The translations under genes and the position numbers were made by a program. Below, one piece after another: positions 38,112 to 48,899 of a DNA stretch of 64,000 nucleotides. The notes beneath the pieces were generated by a model. It saw only the letters and a program-made list of their open reading frames with translations. It was not told the DNA's origin and ran no database searches. Numbering within the stretch: the stretch's first letter is position 1; each line of letters begins with the position of its first letter. This DNA is from Acinetobacter tjernbergiae DSM 14971 = CIP 107465 (GTDB lineage Bacteria > Pseudomonadota > Gammaproteobacteria > Pseudomonadales > Moraxellaceae), in contig NZ_KB894358.1 of assembly GCF_000374425.1 (NCBI RefSeq), forward strand, positions 5,404 to 69,403. The letters are read 5' to 3'.

Positions 38112-39032
38112 TTAACAGCAGATTAATTTCTTTAAGAACTCAAGTTGATACTGGATATTTTGTTGAAAAATTGGTTCAAAATATGGCTCAAAATGATTCG
38201 CCTCCAATAACCGATATTCAATATGTGGATTATTTATTTTTTTGATTTTCTCAGGATCAAAAGGTGCAACAGAATCTTGAGTCGCACCAATTAATAAAGT
38301 CGGTATTTTAATGGTTTTTAAATGGCGAATCGGTCGATACATGCCAATTGTCAGCACTGAACGTGCAGTGACACGATTATCATAATCATCAATAGACTTT
38401 CCTGCTTCATTATAATTTTTTATAAAAAACTCATAAGCCTGATCACGATTCATCGTCGCAAATTGATGTTCAGGTGCGATCACAGGAATATAAGTCCGTG
38501 ACTGAGATGGTAAATAATCCTGAACCACTTTTAAGCCAATTTTCAACATATCTTTAACAGGATTGGCAAGAACGGCTTGTACCCCGTCTAGCATTGGAAC
38601 ATGAGCAATCGCCCCCAAGAGATGAGGATATTTTGCTGCGAGATCAATCGCATGCCCACCACCAAAAGAAGTCCCCCAAACCACGATTTTATCTACATCA
38701 ATCTTTTCTAAATTCTGTAAATATTGAATCGCTTGCTCAGCTTCACGGACACGTAACCACGGTGAAATTTGATTTCGAGGCATCCCCTCACTTTTACCCC
38801 AAGTCGAGTAATCAAACGTCATGACGGCGTAACCGATTTGCATAAATGCTTGAACAAAAGGCAAGGTCAACAAATCTTGCGTTCCACCCCAACCATGCAC
38901 CATCAAAATGACTGGATGTTTTTGTGCAGTCTCGGCATTTGGATAATATATTTTTGCAGCACATTGATTGCCATTAGGTGAATAAAAGCTTGCCTCTACA
39001 CTTTGATCAAGCACATGTTGAAATGTTTCCAT
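38112..39032 (-). CDS. Alpha/beta hydrolase
   Basis: A 306-aa alpha/beta hydrolase, of the group with a serine-hydrolase or dienelactone-like core. The nucleophile is in WGTSFGGGHA, the acid in GATQDSVAPFD and His in EANHFEPY. HGWGG is the oxyanion loop. Substrate unknown. ATG 39032 is chosen with GGGA 8-9 nt upstream; TTG 39047 is also in frame. It is divergent from a TetR gene and preceded by two copies of an operator-like repeat, so it is probably the regulated target. Confidence 0.85.
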   Translation of the reverse strand: METFQHVLDQSVEASFYSPNGNQCAAKIYYPNAETAQKHPVILMVHGWGGTQDLLTLPFVQAFMQIGYAVMTFDYSTWGKSEGMPRNQISPWLRVREAEQAIQYLQNLEKIDVDKIVVWGTSFGGGHAIDLAAKYPHLLGAIAHVPMLDGVQAVLANPVKDMLKIGLKVVQDYLPSQSRTYIPVIAPEHQFATMNRDQAYEFFIKNYNEAGKSIDDYDNRVTARSVLTIGMYRPIRHLKTIKIPTLLIGATQDSVAPFDPEKIKKINNPHIEYRLLEANHFEPYFEPIFQQNIQYQLEFLKKLICC

Positions 39033-39051
39033 TACCTTATTTCCCAATTTA

Positions 39052-39101
39052 TCTTAAATACCATTCAAGAAATATACGCAATTCTTAAATACCATTCAAG
39101 A
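39052..39101. repeat. Two 19-bp direct repeats, candidate tandem TetR operators
   Basis: TCTTAAATACCATTCAAGA occurs at 39052-39070 and again, identically, at 39083-39101, 31 bp apart. Each copy is itself a near-palindrome (7 of 8 arm positions match around ACC). Both lie in the 149-nt divergent promoter between the hydrolase and the TetR gene, a strong sign of two regulator-binding sites. Confidence 0.8.
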
Positions 39102-39181
39102 TAAGAATAAAATTATCTGCAAATTTTTAAAAATGATCGAATCGCTGTAAAATCAGTTCTGAAATATTTTGAGTCCACACA

Positions 39182-39712
39182 ATGGCGCGCAATAAACGTA
39201 TTATTCAAAACACGGATGAAAAGAAAGCAGAAATTATTGCCGCTGCACGAATGTTATTTCTTGAGATCGGCTATGATGCAACATCAATGTCCAAGTTAGC
39301 AGCAACAGCAAAGATTACTCCCAATACAATTTATTGGTACTTTAAAGATAAAGATGAAGTGTTAACACAAGTTCTTAGTTCAGAGCTTATTGACCGCCTA
39401 AATGAATATCATAATCAGTCTTTTTCCAACCACACTCAACGATTATTGTGGGTCATTCAACAACTGGAAAGTGTCAAACACCTAATTACAACCGTACATA
39501 GCCGTTTGAATTATTCTGAGGAAATTCGCGTATTACATGAAAACTTTCATAGAATTGTAGAAAGTCTATTGTGTATAGAATTACAAAAAATGGGCTTATC
39601 CGCAGCAAAAATAGATGCAACCACTCAAATTATTGTTTTTACTATAGAAGGTATTTTGTCCCATCAGCTAACGGATGAAGCTAAATATCAAATCTGTGAA
39701 CTTCTGATGTAA
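39182..39712 (+). CDS. TetR-family transcriptional regulator
   Basis: A 176-aa TetR protein. The helix-turn-helix is in residues about 15-60: FLEIGYDATSMSKLAATAKITPNTIYWYFKDKDEVL. The C-terminal ligand domain is short and helical. Divergent from the alpha/beta hydrolase, with two direct-repeat sites between them; it probably represses the hydrolase and itself. The ligand is unknown. Confidence 0.9.
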   Translation: MARNKRIIQNTDEKKAEIIAAARMLFLEIGYDATSMSKLAATAKITPNTIYWYFKDKDEVLTQVLSSELIDRLNEYHNQSFSNHTQRLLWVIQQLESVKHLITTVHSRLNYSEEIRVLHENFHRIVESLLCIELQKMGLSAAKIDATTQIIVFTIEGILSHQLTDEAKYQICELLM

Positions 39713-39744
39713 AGCGCATGCAGAAGTCCACACCATTTCTTTCA

Positions 39745-41772
<2,028 letters not shown>

Positions 41773-41791
41773 TTAAATTTCACCATATAAA

Positions 41792-41815
41792 AGGGCGGAA
41801 AAACCGCCCTATAAT
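41792..41815 (-). terminator. Terminator between zipA and ligA
   Basis: AGGGCGG (41792-41798), AAAAA, CCGCCCT (41804-41810): a 7-bp GC-rich hairpin 34 nt after the zipA stop, with a short T tract on the leftward strand. ligA needs its own promoter or read-through. Confidence 0.75.
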
Positions 41816-41844
41816 TTTTTACTGAATTTATTATAAAAGATTCA

Positions 41845-42828
41845 TTAGACTGTTGCTTGATTTGGACGGTAATCAATCACATGATGACGCCAATGTTCTT
41901 TCAATTGTGGCGTAAATTCTAAATTATTTTCATCATAGACTTTGCCATCGACTTCACGCGCAATTAAGCCTGCAATACTGGTCATCATGTCATACCCTGT
42001 CACAGCTTTGCTATTTGGCAGTGCAAGGAAGAATGCTAAACCTTGTACTTGCTCACCAGATAAACTTTCTAAATCAAAGCCAGCAGGACCATTGTCCGTC
42101 ATTCGCAATACAGAGAACATCAATGTGCTTGGCTCTTCTGTATTTTCATAACGGTGGAAACACGACATTTCACCAAAGCGGAGACCATATTTCAGCAATA
42201 CTTTTAATGCTTTATCGCCCGACAACGCACGGCGTGGATTTGGAAAAACATTCAGCGCAATAATCTGCTCAGCTGTTGCTAATGCACTTTCATCATCATA
42301 ACGTTGCTGTTCATGTAAATGCACATCCAAGATATTACTCTCACCATCAAATTCTTCAATTTCAACAGTTGCAATATTTGGATTTAAACTCAGTTCTGGC
42401 TCAACTTTCGTTTCATCAGCTTTATCTAACAAGTCTTCATCATCAGATCCGTCCACTTGTGGTTGATCTTCTGATCGTTCAATGCTTGTATTGATTTCAG
42501 TATGAATGACAGGCTCAGCCGCAACTTTTACCGTTTCTTCAGCTTTCTCTTCTGCAACAGTTTGTACTGGTGCTGCTTGAGTATCTACTTGAATAGTTTC
42601 TGCTTTAAAACTTGGTTCAACCCGTTCAGTTGTTGAGATTACAGTATCTTTTTGTAGAAGCTGCTCTCGTACATTACGCGGGATCACAGGCTGATTGCTG
42701 TCAGAATTAATATGTAAATCAGCGTCTAATGATGGCTCAACTGTTTTTGGTTTTCTCAAAACCATTGCTAAACCAACGAGCATAATCACAACGGCGATAA
42801 CAATGCCTATTATTGTATTCATTTCCAT
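41845..42828 (-). CDS. zipA: Cell division protein ZipA
   Basis: Anchors the FtsZ ring to the inner membrane. The 327-aa protein has one N-terminal membrane segment (residues about 5-24, TIIGIVIAVVIMLVGLAMVL), an acidic, Pro/Glu-rich linker to about 185, and the FtsZ-binding domain (about 190-320), with NLEFTPQLKEHWRHHVIDYRP at the end. It starts 1 nt downstream of smc, so translation is coupled. Confidence 0.93.
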   Translation of the reverse strand: MEMNTIIGIVIAVVIMLVGLAMVLRKPKTVEPSLDADLHINSDSNQPVIPRNVREQLLQKDTVISTTERVEPSFKAETIQVDTQAAPVQTVAEEKAEETVKVAAEPVIHTEINTSIERSEDQPQVDGSDDEDLLDKADETKVEPELSLNPNIATVEIEEFDGESNILDVHLHEQQRYDDESALATAEQIIALNVFPNPRRALSGDKALKVLLKYGLRFGEMSCFHRYENTEEPSTLMFSVLRMTDNGPAGFDLESLSGEQVQGLAFFLALPNSKAVTGYDMMTSIAGLIAREVDGKVYDENNLEFTPQLKEHWRHHVIDYRPNQATV

Positions 42829-42829
42829 A

Positions 42830-45800
42830 CTAGGACTCCGAAACTAACCCGTATTCTTTTGCCTGTTCTAAATCGACAGTCACTAATTTTGATGTGCCTG
42901 GCTCTGGCATGGTCACTCCCAGTAAATCAGTTGCCATTGTCATCGCCAATTTATTATGAGTAATGTAAATGAATTGCACTTGCTCAGAAAGCTCTTTTAC
43001 CAAATTACAATACCGTTGTACATTGGCATCATCAAGTGGTGCATCAACTTCATCTAATACACAGAAAGGTGCAGGATTCAATCTAAAGATCGCAAATACC
43101 AATGCCAAAGCAGTTAAAGTCTTTTCACCACCTGAAAGTAGTGCCAAAGAACTGTTGCGCTTGCCTGGTGGACGCGCCATCAATTTCACCCCTGACTGCC
43201 AATCATCCTCAAGACTTAAGGTCGCTTCACCGCCACCAAACACCTTTGGAAACAACACTTGCAGCTCTTGATTTACCTGATCAAAGGTGGTCATAAATAA
43301 TTTACGTGTTTCTTGATCAATACTTTTCATCGCATCTTTGAGCTGATCAACCGTATTTTGTAGATCTTGCATCTGATGACTCAGCTCATCAAAACGCTGT
43401 GACACGTCTGCATATTCTTGTGAAGCTGCCAAGTTTACCGCACCAATTTTATCAAATTGTTGCAATGCTTTTTCTAATTTCTGTTGATGATCTTTTATTT
43501 CAATCGAGAGGTCAGATAAAGCATCCGCATTGAGTTCTTTGAGCTGTTCCAGATAATGCTCACGATCTGATTTAGCAGCCTGCCAAGCCAAACGCTTTTG
43601 CTCTAACTGCTCACGCACCTGCTCATCTTTTTGCTGTGCTTGATGACGTTGTTCCGTCAATTGCTGCTGTTTCTCTTGGACTTGATTCAGTTCAAGTTGC
43701 CACTCATTCCAATTTTTTTGCAGCTTTTCTGTTTGCTGAAATTGCTCTTGGAATTGCGACTCTAAGTTCGGTAATTCAAGCTGAATCGGATCAACAAACT
43801 TCTTCGCTTGCTCAATCTGTTCAATGATTTGTCGATATTGGGTTTTCAGGAATGAAATATCTTTTTCGAGCAACTCAATTTGTTGATTGGCTTGCGAAGT
43901 CTGACGGCGCAAAGCTTCACGTTGCTGCTGCTGTTGCGTCAACTGCTGCTGTTGCTCATCCAACTGTTCATTCAGATTTTCGACCTGAAATTGTAAAGTC
44001 TTATAATTCGGTAATACTGCTTCTAATTTGAGTGCAAGTGCATGTAAATCAATTTCCAAATCATCACGCTGCATGGCATCTTCTTCAAGTTGCACATCGA
44101 GCTGTTTAAGTTGATCTGCTAATTGCATCTGCTGTAATACAAATGCCTGTGCCGTACTTTGTAGTTTGGCAATTTGTACATCAAACTGTTGCTGCTCTTT
44201 CTGTTTTTGTTTCAGGGTTTGCTGTTGTTGCTGTAAGTTTTGCTGTTGCTGTTGCAACCCTTGCTGCTGTTGTGAAAATTGATTTTCCGAATCAAGCAAT
44301 TGTGCTTGCTTCTCCGCAAGCTGCTGTTCAATTTCTTCTAAACGGATTTGATGGCTGAGCATCCCCTGCGCAGTTTGGCTGTCTTCATCATAATGCAGAC
44401 CAATCACCCAATCTGCTCCAACATGATAACCATCGAGGCTTAAAATTGACTGCGCTTGAATGAGATCAGATTGATAATTTAATGCGGTTGCTAAATTCTC
44501 AGCCACAGTAACATTTGACCAGAGCGAAGATTCTGGCGCTTCGATCCAGTCTGATAGATATTTTAAATCTCCCCTAACTCCTCTTTGAGAAAGAGGTGAG
44601 GAGCGATTATAGCTCTGCAAGGGAGATTCTATTTTTAACTGACGTGCCACACCTTCTTGAAAGGATTGCTCATCATCCAACAAATGTGCTTGCAGCCACT
44701 TGGCTAAGAATTTTTCAATAATAGCCGCATACGTTTTACCTTGAGCAGTTAAACGTAGGCTTTGCATCAGTCGAGCCGCATTTTGATCATGCTTCGGACT
44801 CTGCTTCGCCACCAATTGATTTAAGTTCTTTTGTTCAGCCAATAAAACCTGAATCTCAGTTTTCAAGTTCTGTCCATCGGCCTTCTGCAACTGTTGTTGA
44901 TCTTGCTGTGTCTGAACACCCTGCTGTAATTGCTCAATCGCGGTTTCTAACGCAATTATTTCCTGTTGCAGTTGCTGCTGTAATTGTTCTAACTGCGCCT
45001 GTTCATCATCCTGAACCTGTGCACGAATCTGAGTGGTTTGCGTTTGCAAGGTCTGCTTTTGCTGCTCTATGCGCTGTACACTTTTGCCAAGCTGCTCAAT
45101 TTGCGCTGCCATTTGCAACTTTTGCTGTTGTTGCTGATCAACTTGTACCTTGAGTTGTTCAAATTGCTGTTGTGCTTGCTTATGTTGCGCCTGAACATCG
45201 CTAAAATTTTGCTCAGCCGTTTGTGTCTGCTGCTCTAAAGCAAGTAATACTTCATTTTGTTCATCAAATTGAGTGGTTAAAGTCTCAACCTGTAATTCAG
45301 ATAATTGTAAACGCTCTTTGGTTTGTAATTTTTGCTGTTCAAGTTGAACTAAGTTACTGCTATTTTGTTGGAATAAACTCTGTTTTTGTTCCAAAGTCAT
45401 TTTTAATTCAGATAGCTTTTTCTCTGCCTGTTGCCATTCATGCTGCAAAGGTGAAGACTGCTGAATTAAACGCTGAAATAAAGCACTGGTTGCTTCAAGA
45501 TCATGTTCAATGGTATGTGATTCAGAACGAACCAGTTTAAAACGTTCCCCAAGCGCCGTCATTTCAACCGTATATTCTTGTTGTAGCTTTTGACTTTGAT
45601 TGGCTTGGAAAGAAAGGATTTCGATTTTGAAAGTCCGAATCTGACTTTCTAAGGTTTTATATTGGATTACTGCTTCTGACTGACGCTTTAGCGTTTTTAG
45701 CTGCGATTTCAACTCAGCTGCAATATCATCTAAACGTGCAAGATTTTGCTCAGTATGTTCTAAATGTTGCAAGGTCTCACGGCGACGTGCCTGATAACGA

Positions 45801-46312
45801 GACACTCCTGCCGCTTCTTCAATAAACACCCGCATTTCTTCAGGCTTAGCATCAACCAAACGGTTAATCATGCCCTGTTCAATCACCGCATAAGAGCGAG
45901 GCCCTAGACCTGTACCCAAGAAAATATCAGTAATATCACGACGGCGACAACGTGTGCCATTCAAGAAATATTCAGACTTACCTTCACGTGTCACTTGGCG
46001 ACGAACAGCAAGCTCGTTATAGGCATTATAAGCCCCGCCTAATTTGCCATAAGTATTATCAAACCGCAGTTCTACACTTGCAACACCGACAGGTTTACGC
46101 TTGACTGTCCCTGTAAAGATGACATCCTGCATGCTGCCACCACGTAATTGGCGTGCATTGGACTCGCCCATCACCCAACGAATTGCATCAATGACATTTG
46201 ACTTACCACAACCGTTTGGACCCACTACTGCGGTACGGTTTGCCTTAAAATTTAATGTGGTACTATCGGCAAAAGATTTAAAGCCTGAAAGTTTTAAACT
46301 GCTTAAACGCAT
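42830..46312 (-). CDS. smc: Chromosome partition protein Smc
   Basis: The SMC ATPase that condenses and organises the chromosome with ScpA and ScpB (16996-18386). The 1160-aa product has an N-terminal head with Walker A GPNGCGKSNVIDAIRW, long Gln-rich coiled coils, a hinge (about residues 510-650) and a C-terminal head with LSGGEKTLTALALVFA and FCVLDEVDAPLDDANV. The coiled coils contain runs of five Gln. A 63-bp palindromic stretch (44566-44628) encodes about 21 odd residues (562-582) in the hinge region. It follows gntR by 10 nt. Confidence 0.97.
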   Translation of the reverse strand: MRLSSLKLSGFKSFADSTTLNFKANRTAVVGPNGCGKSNVIDAIRWVMGESNARQLRGGSMQDVIFTGTVKRKPVGVASVELRFDNTYGKLGGAYNAYNELAVRRQVTREGKSEYFLNGTRCRRRDITDIFLGTGLGPRSYAVIEQGMINRLVDAKPEEMRVFIEEAAGVSRYQARRRETLQHLEHTEQNLARLDDIAAELKSQLKTLKRQSEAVIQYKTLESQIRTFKIEILSFQANQSQKLQQEYTVEMTALGERFKLVRSESHTIEHDLEATSALFQRLIQQSSPLQHEWQQAEKKLSELKMTLEQKQSLFQQNSSNLVQLEQQKLQTKERLQLSELQVETLTTQFDEQNEVLLALEQQTQTAEQNFSDVQAQHKQAQQQFEQLKVQVDQQQQQKLQMAAQIEQLGKSVQRIEQQKQTLQTQTTQIRAQVQDDEQAQLEQLQQQLQQEIIALETAIEQLQQGVQTQQDQQQLQKADGQNLKTEIQVLLAEQKNLNQLVAKQSPKHDQNAARLMQSLRLTAQGKTYAAIIEKFLAKWLQAHLLDDEQSFQEGVARQLKIESPLQSYNRSSPLSQRGVRGDLKYLSDWIEAPESSLWSNVTVAENLATALNYQSDLIQAQSILSLDGYHVGADWVIGLHYDEDSQTAQGMLSHQIRLEEIEQQLAEKQAQLLDSENQFSQQQQGLQQQQQNLQQQQQTLKQKQKEQQQFDVQIAKLQSTAQAFVLQQMQLADQLKQLDVQLEEDAMQRDDLEIDLHALALKLEAVLPNYKTLQFQVENLNEQLDEQQQQLTQQQQQREALRRQTSQANQQIELLEKDISFLKTQYRQIIEQIEQAKKFVDPIQLELPNLESQFQEQFQQTEKLQKNWNEWQLELNQVQEKQQQLTEQRHQAQQKDEQVREQLEQKRLAWQAAKSDREHYLEQLKELNADALSDLSIEIKDHQQKLEKALQQFDKIGAVNLAASQEYADVSQRFDELSHQMQDLQNTVDQLKDAMKSIDQETRKLFMTTFDQVNQELQVLFPKVFGGGEATLSLEDDWQSGVKLMARPPGKRNSSLALLSGGEKTLTALALVFAIFRLNPAPFCVLDEVDAPLDDANVQRYCNLVKELSEQVQFIYITHNKLAMTMATDLLGVTMPEPGTSKLVTVDLEQAKEYGLVSES
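44566..44628. repeat. 63-bp palindromic element inside smc
   Basis: AATCTCCC (44566-44573) and GGGAGATT (44621-44628) are perfect terminal inverted repeats, and CCTCTTT-GAG-AAAGAGG (44580-44596) forms an inner hairpin. The length is exactly 21 codons. On the smc strand it encodes a Ser/Arg/Gly-rich stretch (SSPLSQRGVRGDL), unlike the surrounding hinge. Confidence 0.65.
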
Positions 46313-46322
46313 ACTGCCCTAA

Positions 46323-47018
46323 CTAGCGGCGTGAGCGTCTAGCCCAAGCCAATTCAATCTGTTTCATACGTGTCAGAGATTCCAACACAAGGTTGCGCAA
46401 GTGTCGACAAAAATCTTCCATAAATAAAGCAGCTTGTTGTGATTTTCGGATCAAAATAGCATCAATCACCAGTTTAAACAGAGTAAATGATTCTTGCAGC
46501 TCACGACGTGAAGTATTCAAGGTTAAAAAATAGCTACGACGTAATGAAGGCAAAAGTTCTTTATAGAATTGCATAAGGTAGGGATTTGCCACCATATCAT
46601 GCTGTTCTGCTAAATATTTAAAGATGGAATCATAAAATTTTTCGATATCTCCAGCGCGGACAAACTCAACCAATTGATCCAATAACGCTTGTATATGTTC
46701 AGCTTCATTGACACGCCAAGTTTCACTAATTCGTTGCACGATATGCCCAAGCACCATGACATTAGTATCGAATAGTGCCTTCACCTGTTGAGCTGACATT
46801 TCAGAAACAATCGCACCACGGCGTGGGAAAATTTCAATCAGATAAGTACGTTCTAGTAATAACAAGGCTTCACGAACAGAACCACGACTCACATCTAATT
46901 CCTTCGCAATACGCAATTCTTGAATACGCTCTCCCTCAACTAACTCACCACTAATAATTTGTTCACTAATATATTTTGCAATCTGTTCAGAAAGACTATC
47001 AGCCTCTTCGAGATTCAT
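46323..47018 (-). CDS. GntR-family (FadR-subfamily) transcriptional regulator
   Basis: A 231-aa regulator. The winged helix is in residues about 10-75: ISGELVEGERIQELRIAKELDVSRGSVREALLLLE. The C-terminal 150 residues are helical and resemble an FCD ligand domain. ATG 47018 is chosen because GAGGGG is 4-5 nt upstream; an upstream extension to 47054 has no support. Directly upstream of smc. A FadR-type operator sits at 47108, about 90 nt before the start, which suggests autoregulation. The effector is unknown. Confidence 0.88.
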   Translation of the reverse strand: MNLEEADSLSEQIAKYISEQIISGELVEGERIQELRIAKELDVSRGSVREALLLLERTYLIEIFPRRGAIVSEMSAQQVKALFDTNVMVLGHIVQRISETWRVNEAEHIQALLDQLVEFVRAGDIEKFYDSIFKYLAEQHDMVANPYLMQFYKELLPSLRRSYFLTLNTSRRELQESFTLFKLVIDAILIRKSQQAALFMEDFCRHLRNLVLESLTRMKQIELAWARRSRR

Positions 47019-47106
47019 AATCCCCTCGCTCTCGTTGTTATACGCATGTTCCAATGCTGTTTGCGCTTTTTTGTTTTAACTGATCTTGCCTTATAAATTC
47101 TATATC

Positions 47107-47119
47107 ATTGTCTAACAAT
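47107..47119. promoter_or_regulatory. FadR-type GntR operator
   Basis: ATTGTCTAACAAT is a perfect palindrome around CTA and matches the GntR/FadR consensus tNGTNNNACNa exactly (TTGTCTAACAA, 47108-47118). It is the expected site of the regulator at 46323. Confidence 0.75.
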
Positions 47120-47329
47120 TTTATTGCTTTTTAAGTCAATACCTATAGATAACTCAGACACTCGTTTAAATTTAAAGCAAAAATAAGCATTCCTCATTTT
47201 TAAGATCAAAGAGTTAGCTTCATTTCATCAAATTGACCGCATATCTGAAAGTTAATCTATTTTCCGAAAATTTGTTGATATAAATCACATAAAATAATAT
47301 TTTTACCAATACAAACACATTTGATTAAT

Positions 47330-47350
47330 TTTACTGAATCGCTCAGTAAA
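47330..47350. promoter_or_regulatory. Inverted repeat abutting the start codon of the 325-aa gene
   Basis: TTTACTGA (47330-47337), ATCGC, TCAGTAAA (47343-47350): an 8-bp perfect inverted repeat ending 1 nt before ATG 47352. It occupies the place where a Shine-Dalgarno would be and could be a protein-binding site or an RNA hairpin limiting translation. Confidence 0.5.
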
Positions 47351-47351
47351 T

Positions 47352-48329
47352 ATGAGTGACATTATGGGTGTTCATCAAGCAGTTAATATCGCAATTTTTG
47401 GGCTTAGTCTCAGAACATTGAACGAATTAAAGGAACACGTTCAAACCGCGGTCCCAAGTCATATTCAAGTGAATTGGAGCAACATTGCGGAACCACAACT
47501 TGATATTTTGATGATCAATCATATGTTTTTTGATTCACCCAATATCAAGAGTTTAATTAAAAATAATAATATCAATGTGTTACAAATCGCGAATGATGTA
47601 AATAAAAATAGCTCAATTGAAGATGACACCTTATATTTACCCCTCAACCACGTTCACTCACTTCATCATTGGCTGAATGAACGTTTGACTAAAAACCAAG
47701 AATTAACTGCAATACCGCTACCGACATCCACAAATAACATACTTCATCGAAAGCAAATCAAAGACATTTTGCTGGAAATTCAAAACCCTAGAAATGGAAA
47801 AATTCAGTTATTCGACAATAATGGTTTAATTGCTATTGCAGATCCTCGCAACGAATGGGTCTGGCAGAACCCTAGCCTTCGATCATTGCAAACAGATTCA
47901 AGTTTGAACTACACCTATGCGACTCAAAATGATCAACTTTGGATTACTGACACCCCTCAGCAAGATCTAAAGCTATGGTTATGGAATCTCCTATGGACTT
48001 CAAGCGACTTCGATGAGCTCTGCCCATCATCAGTATCAAGTTTTTATTTAGAGATTTGGCCACAACCTCATCACAAAGCAGAACGACAACAAATTCTACG
48101 TATGGCTGCATGCTTTGCCAAAGGTGCTCAAATTTCAGTTGTCGCAACTCAATTAAGATTACCCGAAAAACGCGTGAAACAATTTGTTGCTGCGAGTTTA
48201 GGTGCACAGTACGGCAGAGTGATCAAAGATCATCAAGCCAATTACCATCCTCAAAATCCTCAGACTGAAACAGAACAAAACTTTATGAAAAAACTGTTTG
48301 GTCGATTACGTAACCGTTTAGGCTTTTAA
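47352..48329 (+). CDS. Unknown protein paired with a conservon-like GTPase (325 aa)
   Basis: No family recognised. The N-terminal 150 residues look like a response-regulator-like alpha/beta fold (NIAIFGLSLRTLNELKEHV, ILMINHMFFD). Residues about 230-300 resemble a helix-turn-helix region (ERQQILRMAACFAKGAQISVVATQLRLPEKRVKQFVAA), and the C-terminus is basic. No signal peptide. ATG 47352 has no Shine-Dalgarno; ATG 47364 is an alternative, with TGAG 8 nt upstream. It is followed after 18 nt by a Ras-like GTPase, so the pair is one operon and one functional unit is inferred. Confidence 0.7.
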   Translation: MSDIMGVHQAVNIAIFGLSLRTLNELKEHVQTAVPSHIQVNWSNIAEPQLDILMINHMFFDSPNIKSLIKNNNINVLQIANDVNKNSSIEDDTLYLPLNHVHSLHHWLNERLTKNQELTAIPLPTSTNNILHRKQIKDILLEIQNPRNGKIQLFDNNGLIAIADPRNEWVWQNPSLRSLQTDSSLNYTYATQNDQLWITDTPQQDLKLWLWNLLWTSSDFDELCPSSVSSFYLEIWPQPHHKAERQQILRMAACFAKGAQISVVATQLRLPEKRVKQFVAASLGAQYGRVIKDHQANYHPQNPQTETEQNFMKKLFGRLRNRLGF

Positions 48330-48347
48330 TCAAGGACAATCCTACCT

Positions 48348-48890
48348 ATGATTTTACATCAATATAAAATTGTCTTTGGTGGAACCATGGGCTCAGGTAA
48401 ATCCACTGCCATAAAAACACTTTCAGAAGTTGAAGTTGTCAGTACTGAAGCCCTTAATACAGATATTGAATCACATGAAAAATTACTCACGACTGTTGGT
48501 ATTGATTATGGTGAGATTACATTAGAGGATGATGTCAAAGTTGGATTATATGGCACACCTGGTCAAGATCGTTTTGATTTTATCTGGGCTGTGATTTGTA
48601 AAGGGGCAATTGGTACCATTGTCATGATTGATCATGCTGCCGAAAATCCACTACTTGATCTAGAACAATATATACAAGCATTTCAGCCCTTTGGTAATAA
48701 TATTGTGATTGCGATTACTCATATCGATCGTAAACCCGAACGTACATTTTCCATATATCGCGATTGGCTAAGTGCACAGGGACTCAATTATCCATTATTT
48801 TTTCTCGATGCACGCCAACAGGATGATGTGCTGCTTTTAGTTGAAACACTGATTGCGACAATTGAAGTACATTATGGACTTATAAATTAA
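48348..48890 (+). CDS. Small Ras-like GTPase (MglA/conservon D-like)
   Basis: A 180-aa GTPase. G1 is GGTMGSGKST, G2 is probably the Thr in LLTTVGIDYG, G3 is GTPGQDRF and G4 is THID instead of NKxD. The pattern of G3 and the overall length match the actinobacterial conservon (Cvn) D and MglA-like proteins, which control polarity or signalling with roadblock-fold partners. No roadblock gene is adjacent here; the partner is the 325-aa gene 18 nt upstream. The physiological role is unknown. Confidence 0.85.
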   Translation: MILHQYKIVFGGTMGSGKSTAIKTLSEVEVVSTEALNTDIESHEKLLTTVGIDYGEITLEDDVKVGLYGTPGQDRFDFIWAVICKGAIGTIVMIDHAAENPLLDLEQYIQAFQPFGNNIVIAITHIDRKPERTFSIYRDWLSAQGLNYPLFFLDARQQDDVLLLVETLIATIEVHYGLIN

Positions 48891-48899
48891 AGGGCTTAT

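Larger units (their letters stand above)
47019..47351. other. Intergenic region between gntR and the GTPase pair
   Basis: 333 nt of AT-rich DNA between divergent genes; no credible ORF. It holds a FadR-type operator at 47107-47119 and an inverted repeat (47330-47350) abutting the next start codon. Confidence 0.7.

Noticed and set aside
44900..45540. Plus-strand frames with Leu/Ala/Val-rich translations within smc.
   Set aside because: They are shadows of the Gln-rich coiled coil of smc (antisense of CAA/CAG).
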